This document shows, one piece after another, positions 22,305-32,007 of a stretch of DNA of 64,000 nt. The notes beneath the pieces are model-generated. The model did no database searches. It was not told the origin of the DNA and saw nothing but the letters and a program-made list of their open reading frames with translations. How positions within the stretch are numbered: position 1 is the first letter of the stretch; each line of letters starts with the position of its first letter. A program made the translations under genes and the position numbers. The stretch comes from Halichondria panicea (lineage: Eukaryota; Porifera; Demospongiae; Suberitida; Halichondriidae): positions 6,868,315-6,932,314 of the forward strand of contig NC_087382.1 in the NCBI RefSeq assembly GCF_963675165.1, given 5' to 3'.

Positions 22305-23460
22305 TTAAGTTCCACAGTCATCACAACCTACAAGTAGGTGGCTACCAATTAACTGAATAGCACTTGTATACAACTGTTTGCCATTGTCAGGGTTTTCTTC
22401 AAGTACATCAATTGATGACAGACTATGCATGAGTGCTTCGCATGGTGTGAACACATCAGAAGGTATATTAACGTGGTTATCCACCAGTGAAGTTAGGTAC
22501 GACGTAGCATCCAATGCCGCGTGTGTCACACTTCTCTCATCAGATTTGTGCAGCAACCCTTCTATGTATAGTTGATAAGGTGATCGGTTTCCTTCAGTTG
22601 AAAGTTTATGGTGATTCCAGCTTTCTCTGAACTCAAGTAAATTACGATTAATGCGTGGTAAAAAGATGAAGTGTAAACAGAACAGATCCACTTTATTCAA
22701 GGGGTTGAGCAATGCTTCCTGTTCTAAGCAACAAAACAAGTCACCAAACATACTCAAAACACAACGATGAACATCCCTCCACAACCTTTCAACTCGCTCA
22801 TTATGAACAGAACTACCAGTTATTACACACGAAGTATCGTTTCCATGAGACAGGATCACATATAGCCAAATGTCAATGTTTTCACCTCCGTGATCGGTCC
22901 GCACCTTTTCCGGTACACCAAAAGCTGCGACTCCTTCATTAAAAGATGCACATGCAGTAGCAGCTTGATTGTTAGTTGAGCATTTAACATAAGCAATTAA
23001 CCGTGAAAAGCCGTCCACCCCAGCGTGAACAACAAAACGCCATTTAATTAATTTATGATTACCATCGATATGCCAAATGGTATTTGGATAGGGAACAGAA
23101 TAAATTCGACGTTTTACGACACTTGATTGGCGAGACACAGTATTCTCATGGTCCACACGATGAATTGAACGTCTTAATCTTTCACGAGTTACCTTTATGT
23201 CTTTACTTGTTAGATGCCCTTGAATTAATACCTCTACCTCTCCATCATTCGGATGCTCACGTTTAATCCCAATGATCAAATTGTCCAAATCACTATCGGA
23301 AATCATACATTTGTCATCAGTAGGTACCCCAGCTTCTGTTAAGCGTCTATACAAGGTTGCTCTTGATATACCCAGTATCTCGGCTATCTTAGTCCAGGAA
23401 AAATTGAATCTCCGTAAAGTTTTAACTTCTTCCAAGTCAATCAATACTTTAGGCCTCCCT
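22305..23460 (-). CDS. IS3/retroviral-type DDE integrase of transposon A (INT2), apparently intact
   Basis: One uninterrupted exon of about 385 residues follows an acceptor (TTTCATTAACAG) ending at 23,461. An upstream in-frame ATG at 23,495 exists, but the acceptor matches the phase of the leader exon in the right TIR (25,179-24,982). So I favour a spliced start giving leader + GGRPKVLIDLEEV. Parts in order are an HTH of resolvase style (SWTKIAEILGISRATLYRRL), then the rve core with D, D and E in WHIDGNHK, RTDHGGEN and NERVERLWRDVH, then a C-terminal tail ending CDDCGT. No stops or slips are seen. It converges on HECT1, with only B inserted between. The family catalyses strand transfer of element ends. 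This is the best candidate for an active transposase in the window, although a LINE now sits in its first intron. Confidence 0.85.
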
Positions 23461-23640
23461 CTGTTAATGAAAAAACCACAGGCATTATTATGCATACTAG
23501 GTTTGTATTAAATATACAATGCAGAGGGTTTTGTTCAATTAATGAGGTCGTTACGTCGTTATTCATAGTGTAATTACATCACATACTATAATAGGTTTCT
23601 GGGTGGTACATTTAGGCCAAACCCCCAAGACTAAAACTAA

Positions 23641-24945
23641 TTTTTTTTTTTTTTTTTATTTAAGAAATTTTTATGCAAAACCAAGGTGTGCATAAGGGTA
23701 GATCAGGTAGCTCAGATGGCTAGTGTGAAGACTTCCCCTGGACAACACAAAAACAGAGAAATAAAACAGGAGCTACGGCTAATTATAATAATTATTACAC
23801 AAAAAGCTACTGAGGTTCGATTTAAATGATGAATCAGAGGAGCTGTTGATAACTTCTGGTGGTAAAGAATTCCATTTTGGTATTACATCCAGAAAAAAGG
23901 AATGTTTGTGGGATGAGGTGCCCACATGTGGTATAAAGAGTATTTGGCTGTGCGGATGACGGGGGGAAGGGGATGGGTGGGGTGAGAAGACAGAGGGAGG
24001 AATACAGGATTTGTTGTTGATGATTTTGAAGCATACTTTAAGTTTTTGGATATTCCTGCGGTCTTTAAGAGATTTGAGTTGGAGTTTGTTAAGTAGAGAA
24101 GTATAGTCAGATTTCCATTCTTTGGTTATGATTTTGCAGGCAAATGATTGGGTGTTCTCCAGTTTCTTGGTGAGTGTTGATTGATGGGGGTCCCATACTG
24201 CGGCGCAGTATTCAAGTTTGGGTAGTACAGTGCTCCTGTAAATTGTATGCTTTGATTGCTGTGATGCATCTTTTAACTTCCTGTGGAGCAATCCCAGTTG
24301 TTGTTTGGATGTCCTCACAGTGTTGGTAATGTGCTCAGACCAGGACAGATTCTTAGAGATGGTGACGCCGAGGTACTTGAAACATTCCACAATGGGGATT
24401 TGCTGGTTTGAAATAGAGAGGGTGAGTGGGATCGCATTCATAGATCTTGTGATGGGTAGAACATTGGTTTTTTTGTTGTTTAGAAGGAGACCATGTTGTA
24501 TAGTCCAGTTGTGAACTGCATTAATATCCTGCTGGAGCTGAGTGAGATCGTTATCTGAAATTACTGGCCTGTAAAGGAGGATGTCATCAGCATATAGGAT
24601 TAGCTTGGTTCCGGGGCAGAGCTTTATTTCATTCAGCGAGTCCATGAATATAATGAACAGTAGGGGTCCCAGAATAGAGCCTTGAGGGACTCCAGACGTT
24701 ACACGGCACGGTGTTGAGGATGCACCTTCCAGGACGACTCTCTGACTTCTGTTTGATAGGTAGTCTGAGAGCCAAGTTAGCAGTGGACCCGAGATACCAT
24801 GTTTTGAGAGTGACTTAATGATCTGATTGTGGGGGACAGAGTCGAATGCTTTACGAATATCAAAGAAAACTGCTCCTACTTGTCTGTTTTTTGATAGTAA
24901 TTGGTGCCAGTCGTTTGTGACAGTCAGTAGTGCATCCTGAGTTTC
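23641..24945 (-). mobile_element. 5'-truncated non-LTR retrotransposon (CR1/L2/Rex-like LINE)
   Basis: It ends in a poly(A) tract on the minus strand (plus-strand T-run at 23,641-23,660). It is truncated at its 5' end near 24,945, as expected for target-primed reverse transcription. It lies inside the first intron of INT2, between the leader exon (24,982) and the integrase exon (23,460), in the same orientation as that gene. No clear target duplication was found. Confidence 0.8.
23779..24938 (-). CDS. LINE reverse transcriptase, partial (5' truncated)
   Basis: An open frame of about 386 residues without its own start. The reverse transcriptase blocks are in order: GAVFFDIRKAFDSVPH (catalytic Asp), GVPQGSILGPLLF, and the active-site LILYADDILLY. 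It ends with the C-terminal IPKWNSLPPEV block typical of CR1/L2-type LINEs. The endonuclease and the N-terminal finger region are missing through 5' truncation. There are no internal stops, so the insertion is fairly young. Confidence 0.85.
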
Positions 24946-24981
24946 TTACCCATGCACGTGCCACCTTAGCTACACTGCCAC

Positions 24982-25179
24982 TCACCCTACACTTCCACTT
25001 GTACTTGCACTTGTACTTGGTCCCTGACTATTGCTCAGGCTGGGTCCTGGCTGACTCTGTACTTGTGCTTGAGCCTGAGGTCGAGGTGTTACACTCTGCT
25101 GATTGGTACCAACAGCTTGCTGTAGTGCAGCAGCTAATGCAGTGGAGAGTGTGCCAACATTCACAGATATGTTGGCCAT
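24982..25179 (-). CDS. Leader exon in right TIR of A (shared 5' exon)
   Basis: An ATG at 25,179 opens the same leader as at 12,239: alanine/glutamine-rich, then PRPQAQAQVQSQPGPS. It ends at the same GG|GTGAGT donor with two bases left over. It differs from the left copy by about four extra residues near its end (STSASTSGSVG against STSASVG), a short-repeat length change. The leftover phase fits the INT2 acceptor at 23,461, so the exon can supply the N-terminus of the integrase. The leader has no recognisable domain; it looks low in complexity and flexible. Confidence 0.7.
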   Translation of the reverse strand: MANISVNVGTLSTALAAALQQAVGTNQQSVTPRPQAQAQVQSQPGPSLSNSQGPSTSASTSGSVG

Positions 25180-25299
25180 CTGATTCACCTAACTAAGTCT
25201 CTTTTCAAGTGGCTATATGGCTCTCACTATGCACATGGCACGCCTACAATCACGTGATGTTATACTTATAGAATGGGTAATGATCCCTCTCTGTCAGAG

Positions 25300-26265
25300 T
25301 TATAAGCGGCGTGGCCCGGTACACTTATAAATGTAGTAGGTCAGTGTATATAATATGTCACCTCTCTATTTATAAGTGTGGCACACTTATATAAATGTAG
25401 TCCGTCGGTATATATATGTCACCTCTCTATTTATAAGTGTGGTACACTTATATAAATGTAGTTCGTCGGTATATATATGTGTCACCTCTCTGTTTATAAG
25501 CGTGGCACACTTATATAAATGTAGTAGGTCGGTATATATATGTTACCTCACTGTTTATAAGTGTGTGGTAAACTTATATAAATGTAGTCCGTCGGTATAT
25601 ATATGTCACCTCTCTGTTTATTTTATAAGCGTGGCACACTTATATAAATGTAGTCCGTCGGTATATATATGTCACCTCTCTGTTTATAAGCGTGGCACAC
25701 TTATATAAATGTAGTCCGTCGGTATATATATGTCACCTCTCTGTTTATAAGCGTGGCACACTTATATAAATGTAGTAGGTCGGTATATATAATAATGTTA
25801 CCTCACTGTTTATAAGTGTGGTAAACATATATAAATGTAGTCCGTCGGTAATATATGTCACCTCTCTGTTTATAAGCGTGGCACACTTATATAAATGTAG
25901 TCCGTCGGTATATATATGTCACCTCTCTATGTCACCTCTCTGTGGCACACTTATATAAATGTAGTAGGTCGGTATATATATGTCACCTCTCTGTTTATAA
26001 GCGTGGCACACTTATATAAATGTAGTTGATCGGTATATATAACACCACTCTATTTAAAATGTTGATTCTCAGATTATATTTGATGCTCTATTTATAAGTG
26101 TACACCGTCAGTATATATAATGCCTCTCTGTATTTATAAATGTAGATGGTCAGTATATATAATGCCTATCTAATTATACTACACCCCTACTTATAAATGT
26201 ACACTGTCAGTATATATACTTCACCACCTATTTATATATGTAGACTGTCAGTATAATTATATATA
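25300..26265. repeat. Palindromic ~62-bp minisatellite in right TIR of A
   Basis: About eleven near-identical units plus diverged outer ones. Each has TATAAATGTAGTCCGTCGG or the GTAGTAGGTCGG variant, TATATATATGTCACCTCTCT, and the palindrome TAA(G/A)(T/C)GTGGCACACTTA. The array is roughly twice as long as its left counterpart, so it changes length independently at the two ends. Confidence 0.85.
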
Positions 26266-26822
26266 ACCTCAAAATTTTACACTGGTCATATTTCCTAGGA
26301 GTTTTGAGACAAACGGCGCCCCATAGAAAGCGTCTTATAAGGCAGTTGGATCAAGCCTTAGATCGATACAGACTACCTATAATAGATCACGACAGAGACA
26401 CTTTCTGTAGGCTCCATACAAGTGAGGGATCTTTTATAAGACTGATACATTACACAGTACAAATTACACAGTACAAGCTTATAATAAGACATGAGAGCTT
26501 ACAATTTGAGCGACGGGAGTCTTTGTCTCTTTATTTCTTCGAAGATCCTTGCCAAGCAATCCAGCTACATAGCTAGTCCTAGATGTCTTCTCTAGAACAT
26601 TGCTTTATGAGTATACGGAAGTGAACTTCAATTATTCAACGTTTGAGCATCATTTACTCAAGAGGGCGTCCCTTCGTAGCGTTCCCTCGAACATATCTCC
26701 GGAAAGAAAGTAGCTCGATCTTGGTATCATTTTGAAGCTTACAGGACGCTCTATCCGATTCAACAATAAAAACTGATTCGAAAATGTCCGCGTTAAGGTC
26801 CGTTTTCATTGGCACTGTCACA

Positions 26823-27529
26823 TGTCCCACTGTGTTTTTTTTTTGTCCCACTGTGTTTTTTGTCCCACTGTTTTTGTCAGCACTTGTACCGGTATGAATC
26901 CTTTGCTGGTTTTCACATTTGATTTTAGTCTTACTTCCCATCTCATAGAAAAGCTCTCTTTTGTATGTATCTATGTTTTCAATGTCCCCGCTCGAAAAAC
27001 CGGTAATTGCGTGGGTGTCTATTGTTTTGCGGTACAGCTGCAACTTACTTTTGTCGTCAAAATTTAGACTGGGTAGACCGAGAAATCTTGAACTATAGCT
27101 TCTATCTATTTATATGAAGGAAGGGGCAGGGCGACAGAGAAATGTTGAAAATTGTTAGGCCAGCCGTTATGTTGAAATCGTATTCAACAACTGCAGGCAG
27201 TGGAGCAGAGGACAAAGAGCAGCGGGCCCCTATAGCTAGGCACAAAGGGAACAAAGAACAACTATACACAAAGAACCTACTAACGAACAGAAACCACAAT
27301 AACAGAAAAGTACTATACAGGAAGTAAAGTTAACCACAGGAAATTAGTTAATTAACACTATGCACATGGAAGCGTTACAGCAACATATAAAATAACTCAC
27401 TACAAACGGTAGCGGTTGTCGCTCGAGCTGACCGACGAACCGACGAACACTTGGAGTTGCTAGTGTGTCGAGCCAGTTGGTGGTGGTGGTGATTGTTCAG
27501 AGGGTGTTTCGGTATCATCCGGTATATCA
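26823..27529. other. Intergenic stretch, short tandem repeat, no gene recognised
   Basis: A unit TGTCCCACTGTGTTTTT is repeated about three times at 26,822-26,876, immediately beside the right end of the host element. The rest shows open frames without family motifs. Confidence 0.45.
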
Positions 27530-28570
27530 GTCCAATCAGTCAGGGGTTGTGTTGTTCGACTGTAGAGCGGGGATCTGCAGAGCGGGGATCTGCGTGTCGA
27601 CGAAACGTCTGACCAGTAACGTTGAAAGACAGAGGGCTAGCCGGGAACCCAGGAGGGCAAATCACAAACATAGACATTGTCTCTGTCTCCAACATCGAAC
27701 TTCCGAAGCTGATCATGACCAATCTTTTGCTGCAGCTGTTTTGCTCAGATGGGTGCGGTGTCATTCTGTACTGAAACAGAAACTGATGTCTCTGAGTGGG
27801 GCTTTCTTCATGTAGGCGGTGGTATTGTGTTTTTACAAAGTACTTGAACTGGTGAACACTGATCCGTTGTCTGACACGAGCAATTCAGGTATGCCGACCT
27901 GAGTTCAGTGAGGGTAGTAGCCGTGGTAGCGTGCCGTTCACCTCCATCCATGGGTGTCTACTACGACCAAGAACATGTGTCTGAGAAGAGGTAGTCGATG
28001 TGCAGCCTAGCCCAGGGGTGTTCTGGCCATTCCCAGGAGCTTGACTTTCGTGCTTTGTCCATTCTGGGCCACCATACAAAACATCGGGCGAGACTCTTCA
28101 TTTTCGAGATGCCCGGGTGTCCTTCGTGAAGTTCCTCGAGAATTCTCTCCCTTCCTGGAGGTGGGATAACCACGCGACTTCCCCACATGACACAGCCATC
28201 GTGGAGGCTAAGTTGAGTGTGTCGTTGCTGGTAGGGTTTGAGTTCTGCATCGGTGTTGTCTCTCCAGCCAGAAGCAAGCATACGGCGAACTCGAGAGAGC
28301 TTCTCTGTCCAGGATGTGATTTCTTTTGCCTGATAGCCAGGATATTCTCTCCAGGGCACATTCTGGGAGGTTCTGGGAGGGGGAGACGACTGAAGACATC
28401 AGCGGTCTGGTCCTGGCTTGCTTGTGGTCAGACAAAATGGTAAACTGGTGGAGACAAAAATAATAGCTAACCCCAGCTGGGAGTATTTCTTTTCAGCCGG
28501 ACCAAGTGAGCGGGATATGAAGGCCACAGGTTGCCGTCAGGTAAAGCTCCAACTCCATACAGCGAGTCCA
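27530..28570 (-). pseudogene. Ty3/gypsy-type pol remnant (RNase H to integrase)
   Basis: Minus-strand pieces in several frames follow gypsy pol order. RNase H C-terminus: FISRSLGPAEKKYSQLG. Connection: DVFSRLPLPE. Integrase zinc-binding region: HDGCVMWGSRVVIPPPGRER and HEGHPGISKMKSLARCFVWW. Integrase core: WARLHIDYLF with the first Asp and GIPELLVSDNGSVFTSS with the second. The CxxC half of the zinc-binding motif and the Glu region are deleted, and frames shift often. A direct duplication of GAGCGGGGATCTGC lies at 27,562-27,600. Neither LTR was identified. It is a decayed fragment. Confidence 0.75.
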
Positions 28571-28900
28571 AAGTGGCCAACTTGAATTTAGCACTGTGAC
28601 CACTGAACCTGGTGCATATGAAACAAGCTTTTGGCTTTTAGCTCAGCTTTCAGCTATCAGCTTTTGGCTTATACCAGCTATCAGATCAGATCATCAGCAG
28701 TGGACCAAAGTGGCCAACTTGAATTGAGCGCTCAGGGACCACAGGTCCTGTGACCTGGTGCATATGAAACTAGCTTTTGAATTACACTAGCTTTTGAATT
28801 ACCAAGCTAGCTACTGTGGACCAAAGTGGCCAACTTGAATTGAGCACTGTGACCATAGAACCTGGTGCATTGGCATACAAACTATCAGATCAGATCATCA
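28565..28900. repeat. Three-unit tandem repeat (~125 bp)
   Basis: CCAAAGTGGCCAACTTGAAT followed by a GTGACC...CCTGGTGCAT block occurs at about 28,567, 28,704 and 28,822. Between units lie AGCTTTTGAATTAC and CTATCAGATCAGATCATCAG words, themselves duplicated. No coding sequence. Confidence 0.7.
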
Positions 28901-29080
28901 GTGGACCCAAGCTGCTATTAAAGTTGATCATGAATTTAGCACTTCTGCTATCAGCACTAGCCAAGGGCTCTTTGGATCTAGGTAGGTATGATTATACTAA
29001 TTCGCATGCATGATTGCTGGAATTTTGACCTTCAATGTTTTTCCATGATTTCAACATCTTTTATGAATCCATAACCGTAT

Positions 29081-30035
29081 CTAATCGGAACTAGTACTAG
29101 TATCAGTATCGTAATCTAAGGGTGACAGGTTCATAGTAATTTGGATAAAGTTGAGTATGGCATCTTGAAGGGGTTGCTTATTGCCGCACATCAGTTTGGT
29201 ATAGATATCTTCTAACGTCATACAATTTATTGACCATTCTTGATGTGAGAGGATGGGGTGAGAGTGTAACGGATCTTCTCCGAAGTCACTTGAATCAGTG
29301 AGTCTACCCCCTTGACCTCTGTAGGCAGCAACAGCATCTGCCGCTGTGGGAGGGTCAACTGGAGTAGTTTGATTATTTTCAAGTTGTAGAACATTTGGAA
29401 TTCCCTTTCGTGGTATAGTGTGGCTGTTCCATGCATTCACCATTCTGCGAAGACCAACAGCACATACTCTTCTAAGCACAATCGAGACACTATTTATCAG
29501 TGCTGCTGTCCATATTAATAGTGCGTTCATCATCCATTAAGACGATTACTGCCTTGATTGGGTAAGTAACCCTCTTGTTGACCTCGACCCGTGGTTGTAC
29601 GTCGAACTTGTTTGTAAATAAGGAGCGTCACCTCTTCCTTCTTTTCTGAGCTTGTAAAGCATGAGGTAGAACTCTTTGCCATGATCCACTCTGATTTCAT
29701 CCCACAAGCCATATTCAAGCAAGCACTTCCGCAAACACATCCTCATATATAACTTCGTTATCTTTTAGCGACATAATAGATGTACCAACAATTTTGCCAG
29801 AAAAACCATCCCGAGCAAGAACATATGTAACACCGTAATGTACTAACTTCCGACATGTAGCTTGTGTCCAAAATAGTTGGCAATGTAGATATGAGGATCG
29901 TGAGAGCATTTCTGGCGGGCTTGAGGAGATACTACTGGCAAAATTCGTTTCAATTGTCTTTCCGATGTGGCAACTCGTTTGGATAAGAGGTATCCTTTTA
30001 AAATTTTTCTGCCATACGATCCTCCAACCTACATA
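29081..30035 (-). pseudogene. rve-type integrase/transposase of a third family, degraded
   Basis: Minus-strand pieces in changing frames: GGSYGRKILKGYLLSKRVA, HYGVTYVLARDGFSGKIVG, LLEYGLWDEIRVDHGKEFYL, a basic stretch around RVEVNKRVTYPIKAV, then LRRMVNAWNSHTIPRKGIPN and an acidic C-terminus. The DGFSGKIVG and VDHGKEFYL blocks look like the first two acidic sites of an integrase core. The third (Glu) falls in the shifted RVEV part. This family differs clearly from INT1 and INT2. From memory, similar proteins occur as repeated genes in sponges and cnidarians. At least three frame changes make it inactive. Confidence 0.6.
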
Positions 30036-30261
30036 ATTATGTTAAAAATGATTATACAGAACGGATGGTGGTAAAAAATTATGGCCAGTCCTAGTATACT
30101 GAATTGTGTACTGAATAATTGTTACCGTAATTGATGTAATTACAGCGCCACCATAATAATTATAAGCGCCATGTGAGCATCTTTGACTGAACAGTTGTCT
30201 GATCCATAGCTATACAGTCAATGAATGCTGTTCACGAGTCATATCTTCAACGTGAGGCTAG
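30036..30261. other. Spacer without recognised features
   Basis: No gene or repeat was identified in this short AT-rich stretch. Confidence 0.4.
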
Positions 30262-30565
30262 CTACAGGGTTTTTAGGTATCCTTGCAACATGCAGGAACA
30301 GCTATAATTTCCAAATAAGGAAGTTAGTTTGTCTGCATAATACACAGGTCTATCAATGTGAATCTCATTGTGATGCCCCACCCCCACATCCCCCTGGAGG
30401 GTTCGGGCTAACATGGGGGATTTGACCATATACACAAATCCCCATGTTAGCCCGAACCCTCCAGGGGTGTGGGGGTAGTGGGGTATCACATTGCATGATA
30501 CATGTGCAGACAAACTAACTTCCTTATTAAGCTGTACCTGTTGCAAGGATACCTAAACCCAGTAG
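30262..30565. mobile_element. Foldback MITE
   Basis: The left arm starts CTACAGGGTTTTTAGGTATC and the right arm ends with its near reverse complement. The inner arms share GGAGGGTTCGGGCTAACATG with its complement around a loop at about 30,425-30,440. Arms are about 145 bases, with small differences. No coding sequence. Confidence 0.85.
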
Positions 30566-31062
30566 TGAGTGAAACAAAAAGCATGGTGAAACTGGCACCA
30601 CCATAATTTAGGCGCCTCAATGCAATTTTTTTTACTCTAAAAGATGCACCCCTTGGAAGTGGAATTAATTTTTTTTTGGGTAATTACATCAATTACGGTA
30701 CAAATTAATATTCAGGATCGGTTGGGTTATAGGTGGGTTATAGGCTGACTTACTTCTCGTATACTGTCTTCGATCAATGTTTTCTTTTCTGTCTCACACA
30801 CATGTCTGACACTGCGTTCCGATAGGCCTCGTTTCATATTAGATTTTTAATTCTGTAGAGATGTCACGATAGTTTTTTCCACTAAAAAGCAAGCTTTTAA
30901 TAACTTCTTCAGCAACTTCCATTCGATGAATCTCTGATTCTACATAGCTAGCTAGACATAGATATTGTGAACCACGTGGAATAGATGGGCGTGGCCAGGA
31001 GACGGGCCATGCCCACCTAGTGATGGTTTATGGCCTATTACGCATGCCCAGGCCACGTTAAT
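30566..31062. other. Intergenic stretch, no gene recognised
   Basis: AT-rich, with a short T-run and a duplicated GGTGGGTTATAGG-like word near 30,730. No gene signal. Confidence 0.4.
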
Positions 31063-31512
31063 TATTGATCTGGTGAAGATGTCGATGAGCTCTATACACT
31101 GAAGGCAGAGGATATTTCTGTGAAACTTCGACCTTCACAGATTCGACCTTCACAGATGACTGTTGACACTATTGGGAGTGTTCAATTTAGAAAGTACCGG
31201 TATCTTTCTCGTCGGAGAAAATGCGTCGGAGAAAATGGGACAGTAGCAACTCCAGAAGAAGACGGTACCTACGAAATGCGATATGCCGTGAATTGGACTG
31301 TTAGCGGTAACCCCATCCATCCCACTCCTGGGTCAAGTAGCCAGCAGACTACCCCAGGAGGAGGCAAGTGGAAGCCTGCCTGTGGGTCATCAGTAGCGGC
31401 AATGTCCAAGAGGAAATTGAGTCTGAAACATCAAGAGACTATTCCTAAAAAGGCCTTACCTGGCAGTGGTCCTGCTATCCTGGACCAAAACGGTCGAGGT
31501 GTGTTGCTATGA
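31063..31512 (+). CDS. Unrecognised open reading frame
   Basis: A frame of about 150 residues runs through DELYTLKAEDISVKLRPSQ and a hydrophilic middle into a serine/proline/glycine-rich part (SSSQQTTPGGGKW), ending at the TGA near 31,510. It contains two direct duplications (CGACCTTCACAGATT at 31,127-31,157 and GTCGGAGAAAATGC at 31,211-31,238), the latter in frame. I recognise no domain. It could be an exon of a larger gene or chance. Confidence 0.25.
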
Positions 31513-31686
31513 CCCTGTAAGCTCTTACATTAAGAATCTTCCCGTGATTTTGAATGAGCAAACAGCAACAGTGCCAAGGCTTGCAGACATGACTTCTGCT
31601 TGGAGACCCAGTTGCGTTGTTGGATTCCGATAACCTCCGAGTACCTGACAGTATTGGGACCAGAGGTATGTACAGTATAACCAACT

Positions 31687-31998
31687 AGGGTGTCATACAG
31701 TGGGGGAAGGGGGGAAGGGGATATCCCCCCCCCTATAATTTGCAATTCAGTTAACTATAATTATATAATACATGGCTAGCACTGTCACTGTTATCTATCT
31801 ATTTCTTTACGTGATCTCTTGCTCGTAATTGCGAGACCAATACCTATTAAATGTTAAATGTCCATATAAAGTATTAATGTTAAATCCCTACATCTTCAGT
31901 CAGGTTACAATACAACATGACTACCTAATTTCCTTTGCGTGCCTGCCTGCCTTATCCCCCCCTACTATCCCCCCCCTACAAATTCCTATATGACACCC
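31687..31998. mobile_element. Possible MITE with AGGGTGTCATA ends
   Basis: AGGGTGTCATACAG on the left is inverted against TATATGACACCCT on the right. Next to each end lies a G-rich or C-rich block (GGGGGAAGGGG and CCCCCCTACTA). Flanks show no clean duplication. It is about 310 bases and non-coding. Confidence 0.5.
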
Positions 31999-32007
31999 TG
32001 ACAGTAA

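Larger units (their letters stand above)
11560..26325. mobile_element. Transposon A: HECT ligase + IS3-type integrase element with gene-containing TIRs
   Basis: The termini are TATGGGGCGCCGTTTGTCTC and its reverse complement, flanked by the 6-bp direct repeat GAAAGC (11,554-11,559 and 26,326-26,331). The related host element at 48,896-48,901 has a single GAAAGC at this point, which proves insertion. The TIRs are long, about 0.88 kb left and 1.36 kb right. Element A encodes a HECT-type ligase gene on the plus strand and a DDE integrase gene on the minus strand. The two genes converge, and element B (14,977-22,215) is inserted between them. A LINE (23,641-24,945) lies in the first intron on the right. 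Without B and the LINE, A would be about 6.2 kb. TAT...ATA ends, 6-bp duplications and an IS3-like integrase fit the IS3EU superfamily as I remember it; that name should be verified. Confidence 0.9.
24970..26325 (-). repeat. Right terminal inverted repeat of transposon A
   Basis: Inverted counterpart of 11,560-12,436. It includes the leader exon on the minus strand, the spacer and a larger palindromic array. Its inner border lies just past the leader donor (GTGAGTGGCAGTGTAG on the minus strand). Confidence 0.85.
10908..26822. mobile_element. Host element (H1), small non-autonomous DNA element split by transposon A
   Basis: Ends are TGTGACAGTGCCAATGAAAA and its reverse complement, with the inverted match continuing through CGGACCTTAACGCG. 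Without the inserted transposon (11,560-26,325 plus one 6-bp duplicate) it would be about 1.15 kb. A second copy at 45,582-49,485 matches both arms, including GGGTCTCTACGAAGC, TCATCAGCCCAGTACTTACA and AGCGACGGGAGTCTTTGTCT, and shows the unoccupied site. Direct flanks are not cleanly duplicated (TT left, TG right), unlike the sibling, which has TA/TA. It has no coding capacity of its own. Confidence 0.85.

Noticed and set aside
22378..23266. Plus-strand frames opposite INT2
   Set aside because: Shadows of the intact minus-strand integrase; no motifs of their own.
23461..23495. ATG at 23,495 as the start of INT2
   Set aside because: Possible, but the 12 residues before 23,460 lie across a strong acceptor whose phase fits the TIR leader exon, so I prefer the spliced start. 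Not excluded.
23700..23825. tRNA-like A-box (GTAGCTCAGATGGC) and B-box-like GGTTCGATTT
   Set aside because: The boxes are about 100 bases apart and no cloverleaf can be drawn; this is the 3' part of the LINE.
25376..25708. Frame with repeated VTSLFISVAHLYKCS-like units
   Set aside because: Translation of the 62-bp palindromic array in the right TIR of A; the minus-strand frame at 11,859-12,041 is the same.
11560..26325. Reading element A and B as one four-gene transposon
   Set aside because: The clean GATTTG duplication and TAT...ATA ends at 14,977 and 22,215 mark a separate insertion.
26654..27043. Minus-strand frame of 129 residues across the right arm of the host element
   Set aside because: It crosses the element border at 26,822 and has no recognisable domain; the sibling element does not support it.
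31063..31512. Weak likeness of the ISVKLRP text to the start of integrin beta
   Set aside because: No downstream integrin motifs or cysteine pattern; the similarity is only a few residues.
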